DNA of 64,000 nt from 01-FULL-43-15b sp964472675 (GCA_964472675.1 CAYYLO010000002.1:27530-91529); one strand, 5' to 3'; shown: positions 33,954 through 42,384, counted from the stretch's first letter. Program-made: numbers and translations. Notes: a model not told the origin generated them from the letters alone.

Positions 33954-34289
33954 GTGACCAAATATAAATTAATCTTTAACGAAATGCTGGAGAAAAACCC
34001 CGAGCTTTTTAACGAGTTCCGCACCGTTCACGACAAATACTCCCTTCACCCCGAAGAAAATCAAGAAGAATTCAATATAATCGGCAGAAAAGTCCAGGAT
34101 GTTATCCGCCGGTTTGAAAACATTTTATGCGGCAAATCCGAAACCTCAGGCTATAGCCAGTATTCTTCAAACCTTGCCCAAAAATTCCAGGATGAAATCC
34201 GCGCCCATTTTCCAAAAATTGACTCCATCGGCATCAAGACAGGTTCCCCCGAACCCCAGTTCAACCTCAAGAAAATCAACCTCGGTTAA
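33954..34289 (+). CDS. small conserved-looking helical protein, unknown
   Basis: 111 residues from a GTG. TATAGT (33940-33945) lies 8 nt upstream, so it may have its own leaderless transcript. Highly charged and helical: FNEMLEKNPELFNEFRTVHD followed by QDVIRRFENILCGKSE and a C-terminal HFPKIDSIGIK. No domain recognised. Overlaps the convergent kinase gene by 14 nt. Confidence 0.62.
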   Translation: MTKYKLIFNEMLEKNPELFNEFRTVHDKYSLHPEENQEEFNIIGRKVQDVIRRFENILCGKSETSGYSQYSSNLAQKFQDEIRAHFPKIDSIGIKTGSPEPQFNLKKINLG

Positions 34290-34896
34290 TTACTTCTTTT
34301 ATCGCTAGCGCTTCCTCTTCAACAATCATTTGCTCGGTATCCAAAGTTAGGTCGTAGGTCTGTTCCGCCCATTCTTGAGATTCTTTCAAAGAAAACTCCA
34401 ACTCGTTTAAAGTTCCTCTGTATGTCCCCGTCAGACTTTGGCGTTCGCCCACCCTTCTGCGCAAAGTTTCCGGAGAAGTTTGCAAACTAACCACAACTAA
34501 ACGGTAAGCAAAGTAATGCTGATCTTTCAAAGAAAGAACCATATCTTCTCGCCTTTGCGGTTTGGCATTTGTGTCCAGAGCAACGTGACAACCCGTTTTA
34601 AAAGCCCTATTTACGAGTTCCGCCGAAACAGTTTTTACCACTTCATTAAACTCTTCCCCATATTGCCAACCTTGATTAAATAAACTCTGCCTGACTTCGT
34701 CCAAACTGACCGAAATCAGCGGAAGGTCTTTTTTCAAATCGTTAATAACCGCAGATTTGCCCGATCCTTGAAGCCCCGCAAACATTAATACGACAGGATT
34801 TTTGGGCTTTTCAGAAGGCACTTCCCACTGAGAAGAAAAGTGGTCGATTAAGAATTGTGCTTCTTCTTGACCATATGGAGAAAGTCTTTCTGGCAT
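34276..34896 (-). CDS. P-loop (AAA_33-type) kinase
   Basis: 206 residues. Walker A is FAGLQGSGKSAVINDL; VSLDEVRQSLF is the substrate/base region, and HVALDTNAKPQRREDMV the Walker-B-like strand followed by the Arg-rich lid (LRRRVGER). Small kinases of this type phosphorylate nucleosides, polynucleotides or tRNA, and some are zeta-toxin relatives. A TAAAAT box lies 5 nt before the ATG. Single gene. Confidence 0.8.
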   Translation of the reverse strand: MPERLSPYGQEEAQFLIDHFSSQWEVPSEKPKNPVVLMFAGLQGSGKSAVINDLKKDLPLISVSLDEVRQSLFNQGWQYGEEFNEVVKTVSAELVNRAFKTGCHVALDTNAKPQRREDMVLSLKDQHYFAYRLVVVSLQTSPETLRRRVGERQSLTGTYRGTLNELEFSLKESQEWAEQTYDLTLDTEQMIVEEEALAIKEVINRG

Positions 34897-34987
34897 ATGT
34901 TATTTTATCTCATTAGTTGAAAAAGAGTGTTTCACAGAGACTTGTATTGGACAAACAATCACAGCAAAACACTCCCCAAAGTTTTGC

Positions 34988-35008
34988 TTGACAAACCGGG
35001 TTTGTCAA
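34988..35008. promoter_or_regulatory. 21-nt inverted repeat in structured intergenic region
   Basis: TTGACAAACC and GGTTTGTCAA are mirror-complementary around one base. Just upstream are GCAAAAC/GTTTTGC (34964 and 34981) and GAGTGTTT/AAACACTC (34925 and 34967), so 34925-35008 could fold extensively. Rightward there is also a TTGACA hexamer. Role unknown. Confidence 0.45.
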
Positions 35009-35040
35009 TTCGTTATATAAAATAATATAAGTCTAAGTGC

Positions 35041-35097
35041 AAAAAAGAGCGTCAGGCTGAAGTTATGAGTTGGCGAGAACAACTCCAGCCTGACGCT
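35041..35097 (-). terminator. Rho-independent terminator of the frameshifted orphan gene
   Basis: On the reverse strand GCGTCAGGCTG pairs with CAGCCTGACGC and is followed by a T-rich run. It lies about 30 nt after the stop codon at 35129-35131. Confidence 0.85.
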
Positions 35098-35128
35098 TGT
35101 GGGCAAGCGGGTGATTCGCGTGTTGTAG

Positions 35129-35481
35129 TTACGGGTCGACGAATCGAACCACCGCGCCCTCCGGCAACACCTCCGTCGAGTCCGCCGGAACGCAGCGCAC
35201 GTGCCGCCCCTCCACAACCTCCACCGGCCACGAAGCATCGCTGGCAGTCATCGGGAAGACGTTCTTCGCCTGCGCCGGGTCCTTGATCGTGTCGACGATA
35301 GCCGCCACTGTTGGGCGAGCAAGCTCGAGAGTCTTCCTCCGAAGCACAAACGGCCAGGGTCTGTCAACTGAACTACCACTCGGGTCAACGGCGTAGCGAG
35401 CCTGATATCGCCAGATCCCGTTGCCACCGAAGACAAGCCCGTCTTCACTTCGACTTTGGGCCTGGCAAAAACCGCAACCAT
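35129..35481 (-). pseudogene. GC-rich orphan gene with a frameshift near its start
   Basis: A Shine-Dalgarno AAGGAGG lies 7 nt before the ATG at 35479-35481, but that frame soon loses sense. A second frame reads SEDGLVFGGNGIWRYQARYA and continues to ...VLPEGAVVRFVDP and a stop followed by a perfect terminator. Adding one T to the five-T run close to the start (complement of about 35466-35470) would join them into about 117 residues. Very GC-rich compared with neighbours. No family recognised. Confidence 0.6.
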
Positions 35482-35559
35482 TGTCCCCTCCTTATGGGCG
35501 ACAACACTACTTGCAACAACACGGGAAAGTGCAAACCCTCCTTTCCAGTCTTCAAAGAC

Positions 35560-36231
35560 TTAAGAATTAGTGTGTAGTATACAAGAAATCTTACTTAATT
35601 CACATGCCCCAATAAGATATTCCGGTTTGTGGACTATCCAATCGTGGCCTTCACCTTTTAAGACACAAAGGCTCGAGTCAGAAATTAATTTGTGAAGTCT
35701 CTCTCCCGCCTCCATACTCACCAGGTGATCTTCCGTTCCCCACAATAAAGTCGTTGGCACTTTGACCTTTCCCGCTACTTCTGACGAGTCATACCTGGCT
35801 GCATGCCTTGCAAGTTTAATTTGTGTGCGCAGATTGCTGACTACCCGGCCAAAAGACCGCATTTGCTCCCAAAAAGCAAGCTTGGCATAAGCCAGGTTGT
35901 TTTTAGCAAAGCCGCAAAAGAGCCTGTGTAAGGGTAAATCTGAGATATTTCCTACAGAGTTGACTAAAAATAAACGACTAACTTTTTCGGGGTAGCGTGC
36001 AGCAAAATCCATCGCCAAAATTCCGCCCAAAGAATGCCCCAGGACAAAAGCTTTTGGGTGCCTTTTTAGGAGCGCGGATACTTCATCGGAGATGTCATGT
36101 AAAGATTTTCTTGAGGCAATCTTCACATACGGAACAAAAACTATATTCCAGCCTGAAAGGTTGGAAACAAGCTTTTTGTACGATGACTCCCCTAAGCTCC
36201 AACCCGGAAACACAACCAAAGTTTTAGGCAT
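35560..36231 (-). CDS. alpha/beta hydrolase (BioH-like)
   Basis: 223 residues from the ATG at 36229-36231 (MPKTLVVFPGWSLGESSYKK). The nucleophile elbow GHSLGG is at about residues 69-74, the acid follows in LWGTEDHLVS, and the catalytic His in GEGHDWIVHKP. Length and HGW-like PGW oxyanion motif resemble BioH pimeloyl-ACP methyl esterase, but the biotin pathway is absent here, so a general esterase is more likely. Ends with an unusual tail after the His motif. Confidence 0.82.
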   Translation of the reverse strand: MPKTLVVFPGWSLGESSYKKLVSNLSGWNIVFVPYVKIASRKSLHDISDEVSALLKRHPKAFVLGHSLGGILAMDFAARYPEKVSRLFLVNSVGNISDLPLHRLFCGFAKNNLAYAKLAFWEQMRSFGRVVSNLRTQIKLARHAARYDSSEVAGKVKVPTTLLWGTEDHLVSMEAGERLHKLISDSSLCVLKGEGHDWIVHKPEYLIGACELSKISCILHTNS

Positions 36232-36238
36232 AAGAAAG

Positions 36239-36514
36239 TTAAATGTATTTTTGTGCAAAGTTCTGGAGAAGAATACTATACATAAGAATATCTTCTGCTT
36301 TATGGTCACCGTCAGGCTTCTTTAAAGTTTTTTCTGTTTCTTCCAAAATTCGTGCGACATGGGGGGAAATCATCTCCATATTAACACGCTTTTTTGTCTC
36401 TATCGCCTCGTGTGCAAAGTGAGAAGCTGTGGACAAAGAACCAAGATGCATATATAAGCTCGCTCGGCGAAGATCACTAACTATGGAACCGATAAGGAAT
36501 TTATTGTCACTCAT
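36239..36514 (-). CDS. small helical protein, partner of DUF5674-like gene
   Basis: 91 residues, all-helical by composition (SDLRRASLYMHLGSLSTASH, HVARILEETEKTLKK). Overlaps the stop of the upstream DUF5674-like gene by 4 nt (ATGA), so the two are translationally coupled. Family not recognised; a two-gene module with the upstream gene seems likely. Confidence 0.6.
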   Translation of the reverse strand: MSDNKFLIGSIVSDLRRASLYMHLGSLSTASHFAHEAIETKKRVNMEMISPHVARILEETEKTLKKPDGDHKAEDILMYSILLQNFAQKYI

Positions 36515-36870
36515 GATTTTATTTCACCAAGAAACTCTCCAAAAAAATACCTTGTGAGTTCCTCGTAATTTTTCCTTGTGTTTGGGTCCTGAATCTCGTG
36601 GCTTGTGTTGTTCTGGTTCACACGAAGGTTAATAAAGGAGTTGTAATCAATTATACCTGTCATCATCTCAATCCCACCACCCCATAAGTGGCTTTGCTTA
36701 GACCCATCTTCAATAAGTATTTTCTCTGAGTCAGCATGCCATTCGGCTCCCGAAGAGCAAATCCTTCTTTCAATATCAATTACAGTCTTAATATAAGTTC
36801 CGTGTCGCTCTTTAAGTAGTTCTATTTCTTCCTTGGTGTATGGCTCGGATTTAGTAATAATCACACGCAA
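36511..36870 (-). CDS. DUF5674-like protein
   Basis: 119 residues. The core ERHGTYIKTVIDIERRICSS, GAEWHADSEKILIEDGSKQ and LWGGGI resembles the DUF5674 family of unknown function as I remember it. The start is a GTG-preceded ATG region with TTAAAAT close upstream. First gene of a two-gene unit. No biochemical role known to me. Confidence 0.65.
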   Translation of the reverse strand: MRVIITKSEPYTKEEIELLKERHGTYIKTVIDIERRICSSGAEWHADSEKILIEDGSKQSHLWGGGIEMMTGIIDYNSFINLRVNQNNTSHEIQDPNTRKNYEELTRYFFGEFLGEIKS

Positions 36871-36957
36871 ATTTTAACATACAGAACACGGATTAAAATC
36901 CGCTAGTACAAGCTCAGCGATTAACAAGGTTCTTGAGCACTAGCGAGAGGTTCTTCT

Positions 36958-37167
36958 TTACTCAACTACTGAATATCCTGCATTTTCTATTGCCGATTTA
37001 ATCTCTCCGTCCGTTATTTGCTCCGGATCAAACTCAACCTCGCAGATTTGACTGGCATAATTTGTGCTGGCAGACTTGACCCCATCTAATTCTTCCAAAC
37101 AATCATCAATCAAAAAAGCACAAGAAGAACAATCTAACCCTTCAAGTTTGAGTGTTTTCTTAATCAT
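36958..37167 (-). CDS. CopZ-like heavy-metal-binding (HMA) protein
   Basis: 69 residues, one ferredoxin-like HMA domain with metal site GLDCSSCA (Cys14 and Cys17). It would carry Cu(I) to the CopA ATPase. Last gene of the leftward copper operon. A palindromic repeat (37179-37282) separates it from the preceding gene. Confidence 0.88.
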   Translation of the reverse strand: MIKKTLKLEGLDCSSCAFLIDDCLEELDGVKSASTNYASQICEVEFDPEQITDGEIKSAIENAGYSVVE

Positions 37168-37178
37168 TTTCCTTATGC

Positions 37179-37282
37179 GTCATCCCTGCGTAGGCAGGGA
37201 CCCAAAAACGACTTGTCGTCCCCATGGAAATGGGGATCCAAAAATATCTGTGTAGATTCCGTGTCTTCGCACGGAATGACAG
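37179..37282. repeat. tandem GTCAT palindromic repeats in copper operon
   Basis: GTCATCCCTGCGTAGGCAGG, then GTCCCCATGGAAATGGGGATCC, then a hairpin TTCCGTG...CACGGAATGAC. Several nested hairpins of the same class as other copies. Confidence 0.75.
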
Positions 37283-37309
37283 GGAACAACACCTTACGCC
37301 CAAAACTTC

Positions 37310-38326
37310 CTACGACACCTTGATTGTCCCCGTATACATTCCCATCCCACAAGCCCAGATTATATTCCCAGGCTTATCAGGGGTAAATTCAAAAGTAGCT
37401 GTTTCTCCCAAATTTAGTCTCTTGCTCATTTTAAGTTGAGGTATGACAAAAACCGAAGTGCAACCCAAAGCTCCCGTAGGGGTAACATTAAGCTTTACGG
37501 GTCTGCCCGCCTTAACTTCTATCACAGAAGGGCTATAACCTCCCGCCAGCGCAGTGATATTTGCATTTTGCACACCATTGACTACAGTGACGGTATTGGC
37601 TGCCCCAAGAATATCGCCGGCAGGATTGCGGACAACTTGAGCCAGCGCCTCAAATGTTTGGCCAACACCATTTAAATTGAAAGGCAAACCTGATAAAACC
37701 AAAGAAGAATTGATAGCGGAAATACCCAAAAATATTAAGGCCGCAGCAGCAACTGGAGCAAAGTATTTTTCAAAAAGTTTCCCCATGGCAGCCAGCGCGC
37801 CCACGCCGGCAAAAAGCGGCATTGTCCCAATTGTAAATAAGGCCATGGTGGCAGCTCCCAAAAACGCGTTGCCTGTTGATATCGCAAACGTTTCCATAGC
37901 CAACGTTGTTCCGCAGGGTATAAAGACCGTTAAAACGCCTAAAAAGGCTGGAGCAAAGAGGCTTGAGCTCCTGGCTTCCTTGCGCACCATTCGGGTCAGA
38001 AATTTAGGTGGCTGAATAATGGCATAGCGAAAAATCGGGTGAAGCTTCAAAAGATTTGCCGCAACAGCCAACATGTACAAACCTGCTACTGCTTGCATAA
38101 CAGTCCGCATCCCATCAGACAAAGAAAGCGCGCTTCCAAACATCCCAAGCAGGAAGCCCAAAAGAGTGTAGGCCGCTAGTTTAGATACTAAAAAAGCAAC
38201 AGTCGGCAGAAAAGCCTTTTTACCCTGGCGTGCCGCCACAACTGAGGCTAACAGCCCTCCTTGAACCGCAGCACAGGAAAATCCGCCTACTGTCAAACCG
38301 GTAATAAGTGGTATCCAAATATCCAT
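37310..38326 (-). CDS. SafE/DsbD-like membrane protein fused to a cupredoxin-like domain
   Basis: About 338 residues from MDIWIPLITGL; thirteen further codons upstream look repeat-derived. Six helices with paired Cys motifs: GGFSCAAVQGGLLASVV in the first and TVFIPCGTTLAMETFAIS in the fourth, typical of the TauE/SafE-DsbD_2 group found in copper operons. The last 95 residues form a cupredoxin-like domain with GCTSVFVIP and WACGMGMYTG. It may move electrons or copper across the membrane. Seventh protein of the copper operon. Confidence 0.78.
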   Translation of the reverse strand: MDIWIPLITGLTVGGFSCAAVQGGLLASVVAARQGKKAFLPTVAFLVSKLAAYTLLGFLLGMFGSALSLSDGMRTVMQAVAGLYMLAVAANLLKLHPIFRYAIIQPPKFLTRMVRKEARSSSLFAPAFLGVLTVFIPCGTTLAMETFAISTGNAFLGAATMALFTIGTMPLFAGVGALAAMGKLFEKYFAPVAAAALIFLGISAINSSLVLSGLPFNLNGVGQTFEALAQVVRNPAGDILGAANTVTVVNGVQNANITALAGGYSPSVIEVKAGRPVKLNVTPTGALGCTSVFVIPQLKMSKRLNLGETATFEFTPDKPGNIIWACGMGMYTGTIKVS

Positions 38327-38384
38327 AATACGAAATGCAACCGTCATTGCGAGCAAAGCACCCAAGCAGAAGTAGTATACCAGA

Positions 38385-40703
38385 CTATACTCTCGCTCGA
38401 TTTAGTAAGAGTGAATTGACAACAACTGAGACGGAGCTTGTAGCCATGGCAATGGAAGCATAAATTGGATTTAATAAAAGCCCAAAGAACGGATAAAGAA
38501 CACCAGCGGCAACAGGAATTAATAAAACATTATACCCAAATGCCCAAACGAGGTTCAATTTTATAGTTCGCATTGTCTTCTTAGATAATTCAATCGCCGA
38601 AACCAGAGTTTGCAAATCGCGATTTACCAGCGTAATGTCAGCAGCTTCAATCGCTACATCGGTTCCGGTACTTATCGCAATTCCCACATCCGCCGCAGAG
38701 AGTGCCGGCGCATCGTTTACCCCATCACCCACCATCGCCACAACTTTACCTTCCTGCTGTAGTCTTCTCACCTCGGCCTCCTTTTGATCCGGCAAAACTT
38801 CCGCCAAAACCCGATCTACTCCGACTTGCCTGGCAATTGCCTGAGCTGTCCGTTCGTTGTCCCCCGTAATCATTGCAGTTTCCAGACCCATTTTCTTTAA
38901 TTTCGAAACAGCATCTTTGGCTGTGTCTTTTACCGTGTCGGCAACCGCGATCAACCCCAGCACACTTTTCTGGTTGGCCAATATCATCACAGTCTTCCCC
39001 TGGGCCTCCAGTCCCGCCAGCACAGACTTGGCGGGGCTAATGTCAATTTTATTTTCCTCCATTAGGCGCTTGTTGCCAAGGAAAAGATGTGTTTTGCCCA
39101 CAACCCCCTCAACACCCCTGCCCGAATGTGCTTTAAAACTTTTGACAGAAGATAAATGACATCCTTCTTCTTGAGCTTTTTTAACAATTGCCTCCGCCAG
39201 CGAATGCTCAGACCCTTGCTCAAGAGAAGCAGCCAAAGTAAGCACGGAAAGGTGAGTATCATCTAGCGCATGGGTGATTCTGTCATCCCCGCCAAGGCGG
39301 GGACCCAAAAATTTTATTGATTGGATTCCTGCCCCGCCGTTTGCGAGGCTCGCCTTTGGCGGCTGCGCAGGAATGATATCCGTCACGACCGGTTTACCCC
39401 AAGTTAAAGTCCCCGTTTTGTCAAAAACTATCGTATTTATCTTATGCGCCGTTTCCAAACTCTCCGCATCTTTGATCAAAATCCCTTTCGAGGCGCCTTT
39501 CCCCGTCCCCACCATAATCGCCGTCGGAGTCGCCAGGCCCATAGCACAAGGGCAGGCAATAATCAAAACTGCAACCGTATTCAAAATCGCAAAAAGAGTT
39601 GCCGGAGCAGGCCCAAAGTCATACCAAACTATAAATGTCGCAATTCCCAAAATCAAAACAACCGGCACAAAATAGGAAGAAATAATATCCGCCAGACGCT
39701 GAATTGGTGCGCGGCTTCCCTGGGCTTCCTCAACTAAACGAATAATCTGCCCGAGCATTGAGTCCTCTCCAACACGCGTCGCTTTGTACAAAAACGTTCC
39801 GCTTTTGTTAATTGTTCCGCCAATAACCGTGTCGCCCTTTATTTTATCAACCGGCACACTTTCGCCGGTTACCATTGATTCATCAATTGAAGACTCTCCC
39901 TCTTTGATAATTCCATCAACAGGAATTTTTTCTCCGGGACGAACGCGAATTAAATCGCCCACGGCAACGTCTTCAATCGGAATGTCTCTTTCAACTTTTC
40001 CGCGTACAACGCGGGCAGTTTTCGCCTGCAAACCAATCAATTTTCTTATAGCCTCTGACGTCCCCGCTTTTGCCCGCGCTTCCAGATACCGGCCTAAAAG
40101 AATAAGCGCGATAATAACCGTTGAAGTATCAAAGTAAGGCATCTGCTCGATCCCAACTTTTTCCACCAGGTCGGGAAAAACAGTGACAACCACAGAATAT
40201 AAATAAGCCGTCGTTGTACCGATAGCGATCAAAGTGTCCATATTGGCAGCGCGGTTTTTCAACGAAGCCCAGGTGTTTCGATAAAATTCCCACCCTATCC
40301 AAAACTGAATAGGAGTTGCCAAAACCAACTGTATCCAAAAGTTGCGCAGGAAAAGCGGGGAAGTATCAATAAGCTTAGGGAAAGTTCCCCAAACTAAAAG
40401 CGCACCCGCAAAAAGCGCAATCGCCACCTTCCTCAAGAGTTTAGCCAGCTCTTTCCTCTTTACTTCCTCCTCCGCGTCCATACTTTTTTGCTGATCCAAA
40501 ACTGCCTTGTACCCAATTTCGGCAACAGCTTTGCAAAGCTCCTCTTCGGAAATTTTTCCAGGGTCAAAAGTGACGCGAGCTTTTTCTGTGGCAAAATTAA
40601 CCACAGCCTCACTAATTCCTTCGAGTTTGAGGAGCCTTTTCTCAATAAGCCTTACGCATGACGCGCAATGCATGCCTGAAATTTTAAAAGTTTTCGTTTC
40701 CAT
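38385..40703 (-). CDS. copA: Cu(I)-exporting P1B-type ATPase with repeat-derived insert
   Basis: 772 residues. N-terminal HMA domain (GMHCASC, Cys13 and Cys16), eight membrane helices, ACPCAMGL (CPC metal site), TGESVPV, phosphorylation site DKTGTLTWG (Asp428), GDGVNDAPALSAADVG. Directly after VTDI (residue about 443) lies a 32-residue stretch encoded by a palindromic repeat (39282-39376), at the P/N domain junction before LTLAASLEQGSEHSLAEA. The frame is kept, so the protein may still work. Exports Cu(I) from the cytoplasm; donor CopZ is encoded downstream. Confidence 0.95.
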   Translation of the reverse strand: METKTFKISGMHCASCVRLIEKRLLKLEGISEAVVNFATEKARVTFDPGKISEEELCKAVAEIGYKAVLDQQKSMDAEEEVKRKELAKLLRKVAIALFAGALLVWGTFPKLIDTSPLFLRNFWIQLVLATPIQFWIGWEFYRNTWASLKNRAANMDTLIAIGTTTAYLYSVVVTVFPDLVEKVGIEQMPYFDTSTVIIALILLGRYLEARAKAGTSEAIRKLIGLQAKTARVVRGKVERDIPIEDVAVGDLIRVRPGEKIPVDGIIKEGESSIDESMVTGESVPVDKIKGDTVIGGTINKSGTFLYKATRVGEDSMLGQIIRLVEEAQGSRAPIQRLADIISSYFVPVVLILGIATFIVWYDFGPAPATLFAILNTVAVLIIACPCAMGLATPTAIMVGTGKGASKGILIKDAESLETAHKINTIVFDKTGTLTWGKPVVTDIIPAQPPKASLANGGAGIQSIKFLGPRLGGDDRITHALDDTHLSVLTLAASLEQGSEHSLAEAIVKKAQEEGCHLSSVKSFKAHSGRGVEGVVGKTHLFLGNKRLMEENKIDISPAKSVLAGLEAQGKTVMILANQKSVLGLIAVADTVKDTAKDAVSKLKKMGLETAMITGDNERTAQAIARQVGVDRVLAEVLPDQKEAEVRRLQQEGKVVAMVGDGVNDAPALSAADVGIAISTGTDVAIEAADITLVNRDLQTLVSAIELSKKTMRTIKLNLVWAFGYNVLLIPVAAGVLYPFFGLLLNPIYASIAMATSSVSVVVNSLLLNRARV
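39282..39376. repeat. palindromic repeat inside copA
   Basis: Starts GTCATCCCCGCCAAGGCGGG and ends GGCGGCTGCGCAGGAATGA. The right half is nearly identical to intergenic copies at 43983 and 46900. Read on the copA strand it encodes AQPPKASLANGGAG and more, in frame. Confidence 0.85.
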
Positions 40704-40728
40704 AAGATACCTAACTGCTCACAACACA

Positions 40729-41091
40729 CTACTTAACCACAATCTTGCCGTGGTACATATTCATCCCGCATGAGTAGACAAATTCTCCTGCCTTCTTCGG
40801 AGTGATCGAAATATTAACGGTTTCTCCCAAAGGCAACTCACGCCTGACTTTGAAGTCCGGAATCAGTAATTCCTCAAGGCAAGACGATGGGTCGGTTCTG
40901 GTAAACCTCAACAGAGTAGTCTTGCCTTTGGGAATCTCTACTACTTCGGGCTTATACCCGCCGGAAACTGTAACGTCTACCTCGCCACTTGAGGCCTGAA
41001 CTGCCTGCTCCTTTTTGCCCAGGAAAAACCAGTACACAAAAAGTGCCGCGAAAAACCCAAGGCTGGTAACTATAATTTTATCTATACTCAT
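40729..41091 (-). CDS. membrane-anchored cupredoxin-like protein
   Basis: 120 residues. Anchor at residues 5-24 (KIIVTSLGFFAALFVYWFFL), then one cupredoxin-like beta domain: GGYKPEVVEIPKGKTTLLRF, SSCLEELLIPDF, LPLGETVNISITP, YSCGMNMYHGKIVV. Possible metal ligands are two Cys and two Met; the usual cupredoxin His are absent, which suggests Cu(I). Closely similar to the C-terminal domain of the protein at 37310. Follows the DUF5676-like gene in the copper operon. Confidence 0.82.
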   Translation of the reverse strand: MSIDKIIVTSLGFFAALFVYWFFLGKKEQAVQASSGEVDVTVSGGYKPEVVEIPKGKTTLLRFTRTDPSSCLEELLIPDFKVRRELPLGETVNISITPKKAGEFVYSCGMNMYHGKIVVK

Positions 41092-41147
41092 AAAACAAAT
41101 CGGAATTCCTCTTCCTGTCCGAGCGTATACACTTCATATAAATACTC

Positions 41148-41235
41148 GTCATTCCGAGCGTTAGCGAGGAATCTCGCCGCTTGTCGGCGTCTGACCCGCA
41201 TGCGCGGGAGATCCTTCACTGTCGTTCAGGATGAC
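41148..41235. repeat. GTCATTCCGAG...CAGGATGAC palindromic repeat
   Basis: Starts GTCATTCCGAGCGTTAGCGA and ends TTCAGGATGAC; inner CGCATGCGCG. Lies between two copper operon genes. Confidence 0.8.
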
Positions 41236-41249
41236 GCCGCCGTCCGACG

Positions 41250-41513
41250 TCACTTTGTCAGCTTATTGTACAACCAGCCAAACCCATAGCCGGTTGCCCA
41301 AGAAGCCGCTGTAAAGGTCAGAAAACCCGCCAATATATTTTCTATCGTTGGTGTATCTCCCTGCAGGGCTGACCAATCAACTCCATGGAACCAAAGGCTG
41401 CCAATATTCATTAACAAATCAGGAGCAAAGACAGCTGTTAAGGCGCAAGCCAAAAACCAAACGCTTCCAACAATGGCCAAAGTATTGCCCAAAATCATCG
41501 GATTCAATTTCAT
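41250..41513 (-). CDS. DUF5676-like small membrane protein
   Basis: 87 residues with two membrane helices (AIVGSVWFLACALTAVFAP and ILAGFLTFTAASWATGYGFG). The arrangement MKLNPMILGNTLAIVG with LWFHGVDW resembles DUF5676, which I associate with metal-resistance neighbourhoods. Overlaps the CcdA-like gene by 4 nt, so coupled in translation. Role unknown. Confidence 0.7.
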   Translation of the reverse strand: MKLNPMILGNTLAIVGSVWFLACALTAVFAPDLLMNIGSLWFHGVDWSALQGDTPTIENILAGFLTFTAASWATGYGFGWLYNKLTK

Positions 41514-42373
41514 TTTTCCCCACCTCCTTTGACTTTTATTAAGAAGAAAATAAGCCCGGCAGTCAAGGCAAACAAAAACCCAAAATTCACCAGTGGGTTT
41601 GGGCCAATTTGATCGTTTACAAAAGCTCCAGCGTTTTGGATTAACTTAGAGAATTGATCGGCTTGGGTCATAGAAAGCTTGCCGGTCATAGTTAATACAA
41701 AAGTGATAAATCCCGCGCCCAAAAAGATCACACCCGCGATCAAGTTTCCCAAAAGCAACGGATATTCTCTACCACCCAAAGAAAAAACAGTTAAAGGTTT
41801 GCGCCAGATTTGAATCCCGGGCATTTTGTACGAAAAAAACATCGACATTAGAAGAAGCGGTGTCACCATTCCTAGCACATAGACAGCGCCCAATAAAATT
41901 GCTCCCCAAAAATTTGGTGAAAGAAAGGCGAAAGCCAGGACTCCGATTAAAACCGGCGCACAGCAGGCACTCGTTAGCCCCGAAAAAATACCCAAAGTAA
42001 AAATGCTAACTACATCAGTTTTTTGCTTGCCCTGCGAATGCACCCATGAAGGCATGGGCAGTTTTAAACCGAGTAAAGAAATAATTCCGGCACCTATCAT
42101 CACAAATGCTCCAAGAAGATAAACTGCGTCGTGATATCGCAAAAGCATTTTCGAAACCAAGGCAATGCCCAAAACTGCCGGCATCAAAACTACAAAAATT
42201 CCCAAGCCAAAAACCAAGGTCATTCCCAAAACTTTTTCCCTTTCTTTGAAAACACTGCCTAAATATGCCGGGAACAAAAACGTAATACAGCAAGGCGCAA
42301 AAAGCGCCACCATTCCGGCTACGAAGGCAGCAATTATTGATGTTGAAAAGAGAAATCCTTCCATAGATCTCAA
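41510..42373 (-). CDS. CcdA/DsbD-like membrane protein with double-Cys motifs
   Basis: 287 residues, about seven helices. In CcdA a single Cys in helices 1 and 4 relays electrons from thioredoxin across the membrane. Here the two sites read ALFAPCCITFLFPAYLG and LTSACCAPVLIGVLAF, each with a Cys pair. This may keep periplasmic thiols or copper reduced, or bind copper directly. Member of the copper operon between DUF5676-like and the CC-motif protein. Confidence 0.82.
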   Translation of the reverse strand: MRSMEGFLFSTSIIAAFVAGMVALFAPCCITFLFPAYLGSVFKEREKVLGMTLVFGLGIFVVLMPAVLGIALVSKMLLRYHDAVYLLGAFVMIGAGIISLLGLKLPMPSWVHSQGKQKTDVVSIFTLGIFSGLTSACCAPVLIGVLAFAFLSPNFWGAILLGAVYVLGMVTPLLLMSMFFSYKMPGIQIWRKPLTVFSLGGREYPLLLGNLIAGVIFLGAGFITFVLTMTGKLSMTQADQFSKLIQNAGAFVNDQIGPNPLVNFGFLFALTAGLIFFLIKVKGGGEK

Positions 42374-42384
42374 AATCTAAAACG

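Noticed and set aside
36871..36957. Possible tRNA in the short gap before copZ
   Set aside because: No acceptor-stem pairing or T-loop consensus could be traced; only short repeats are visible.
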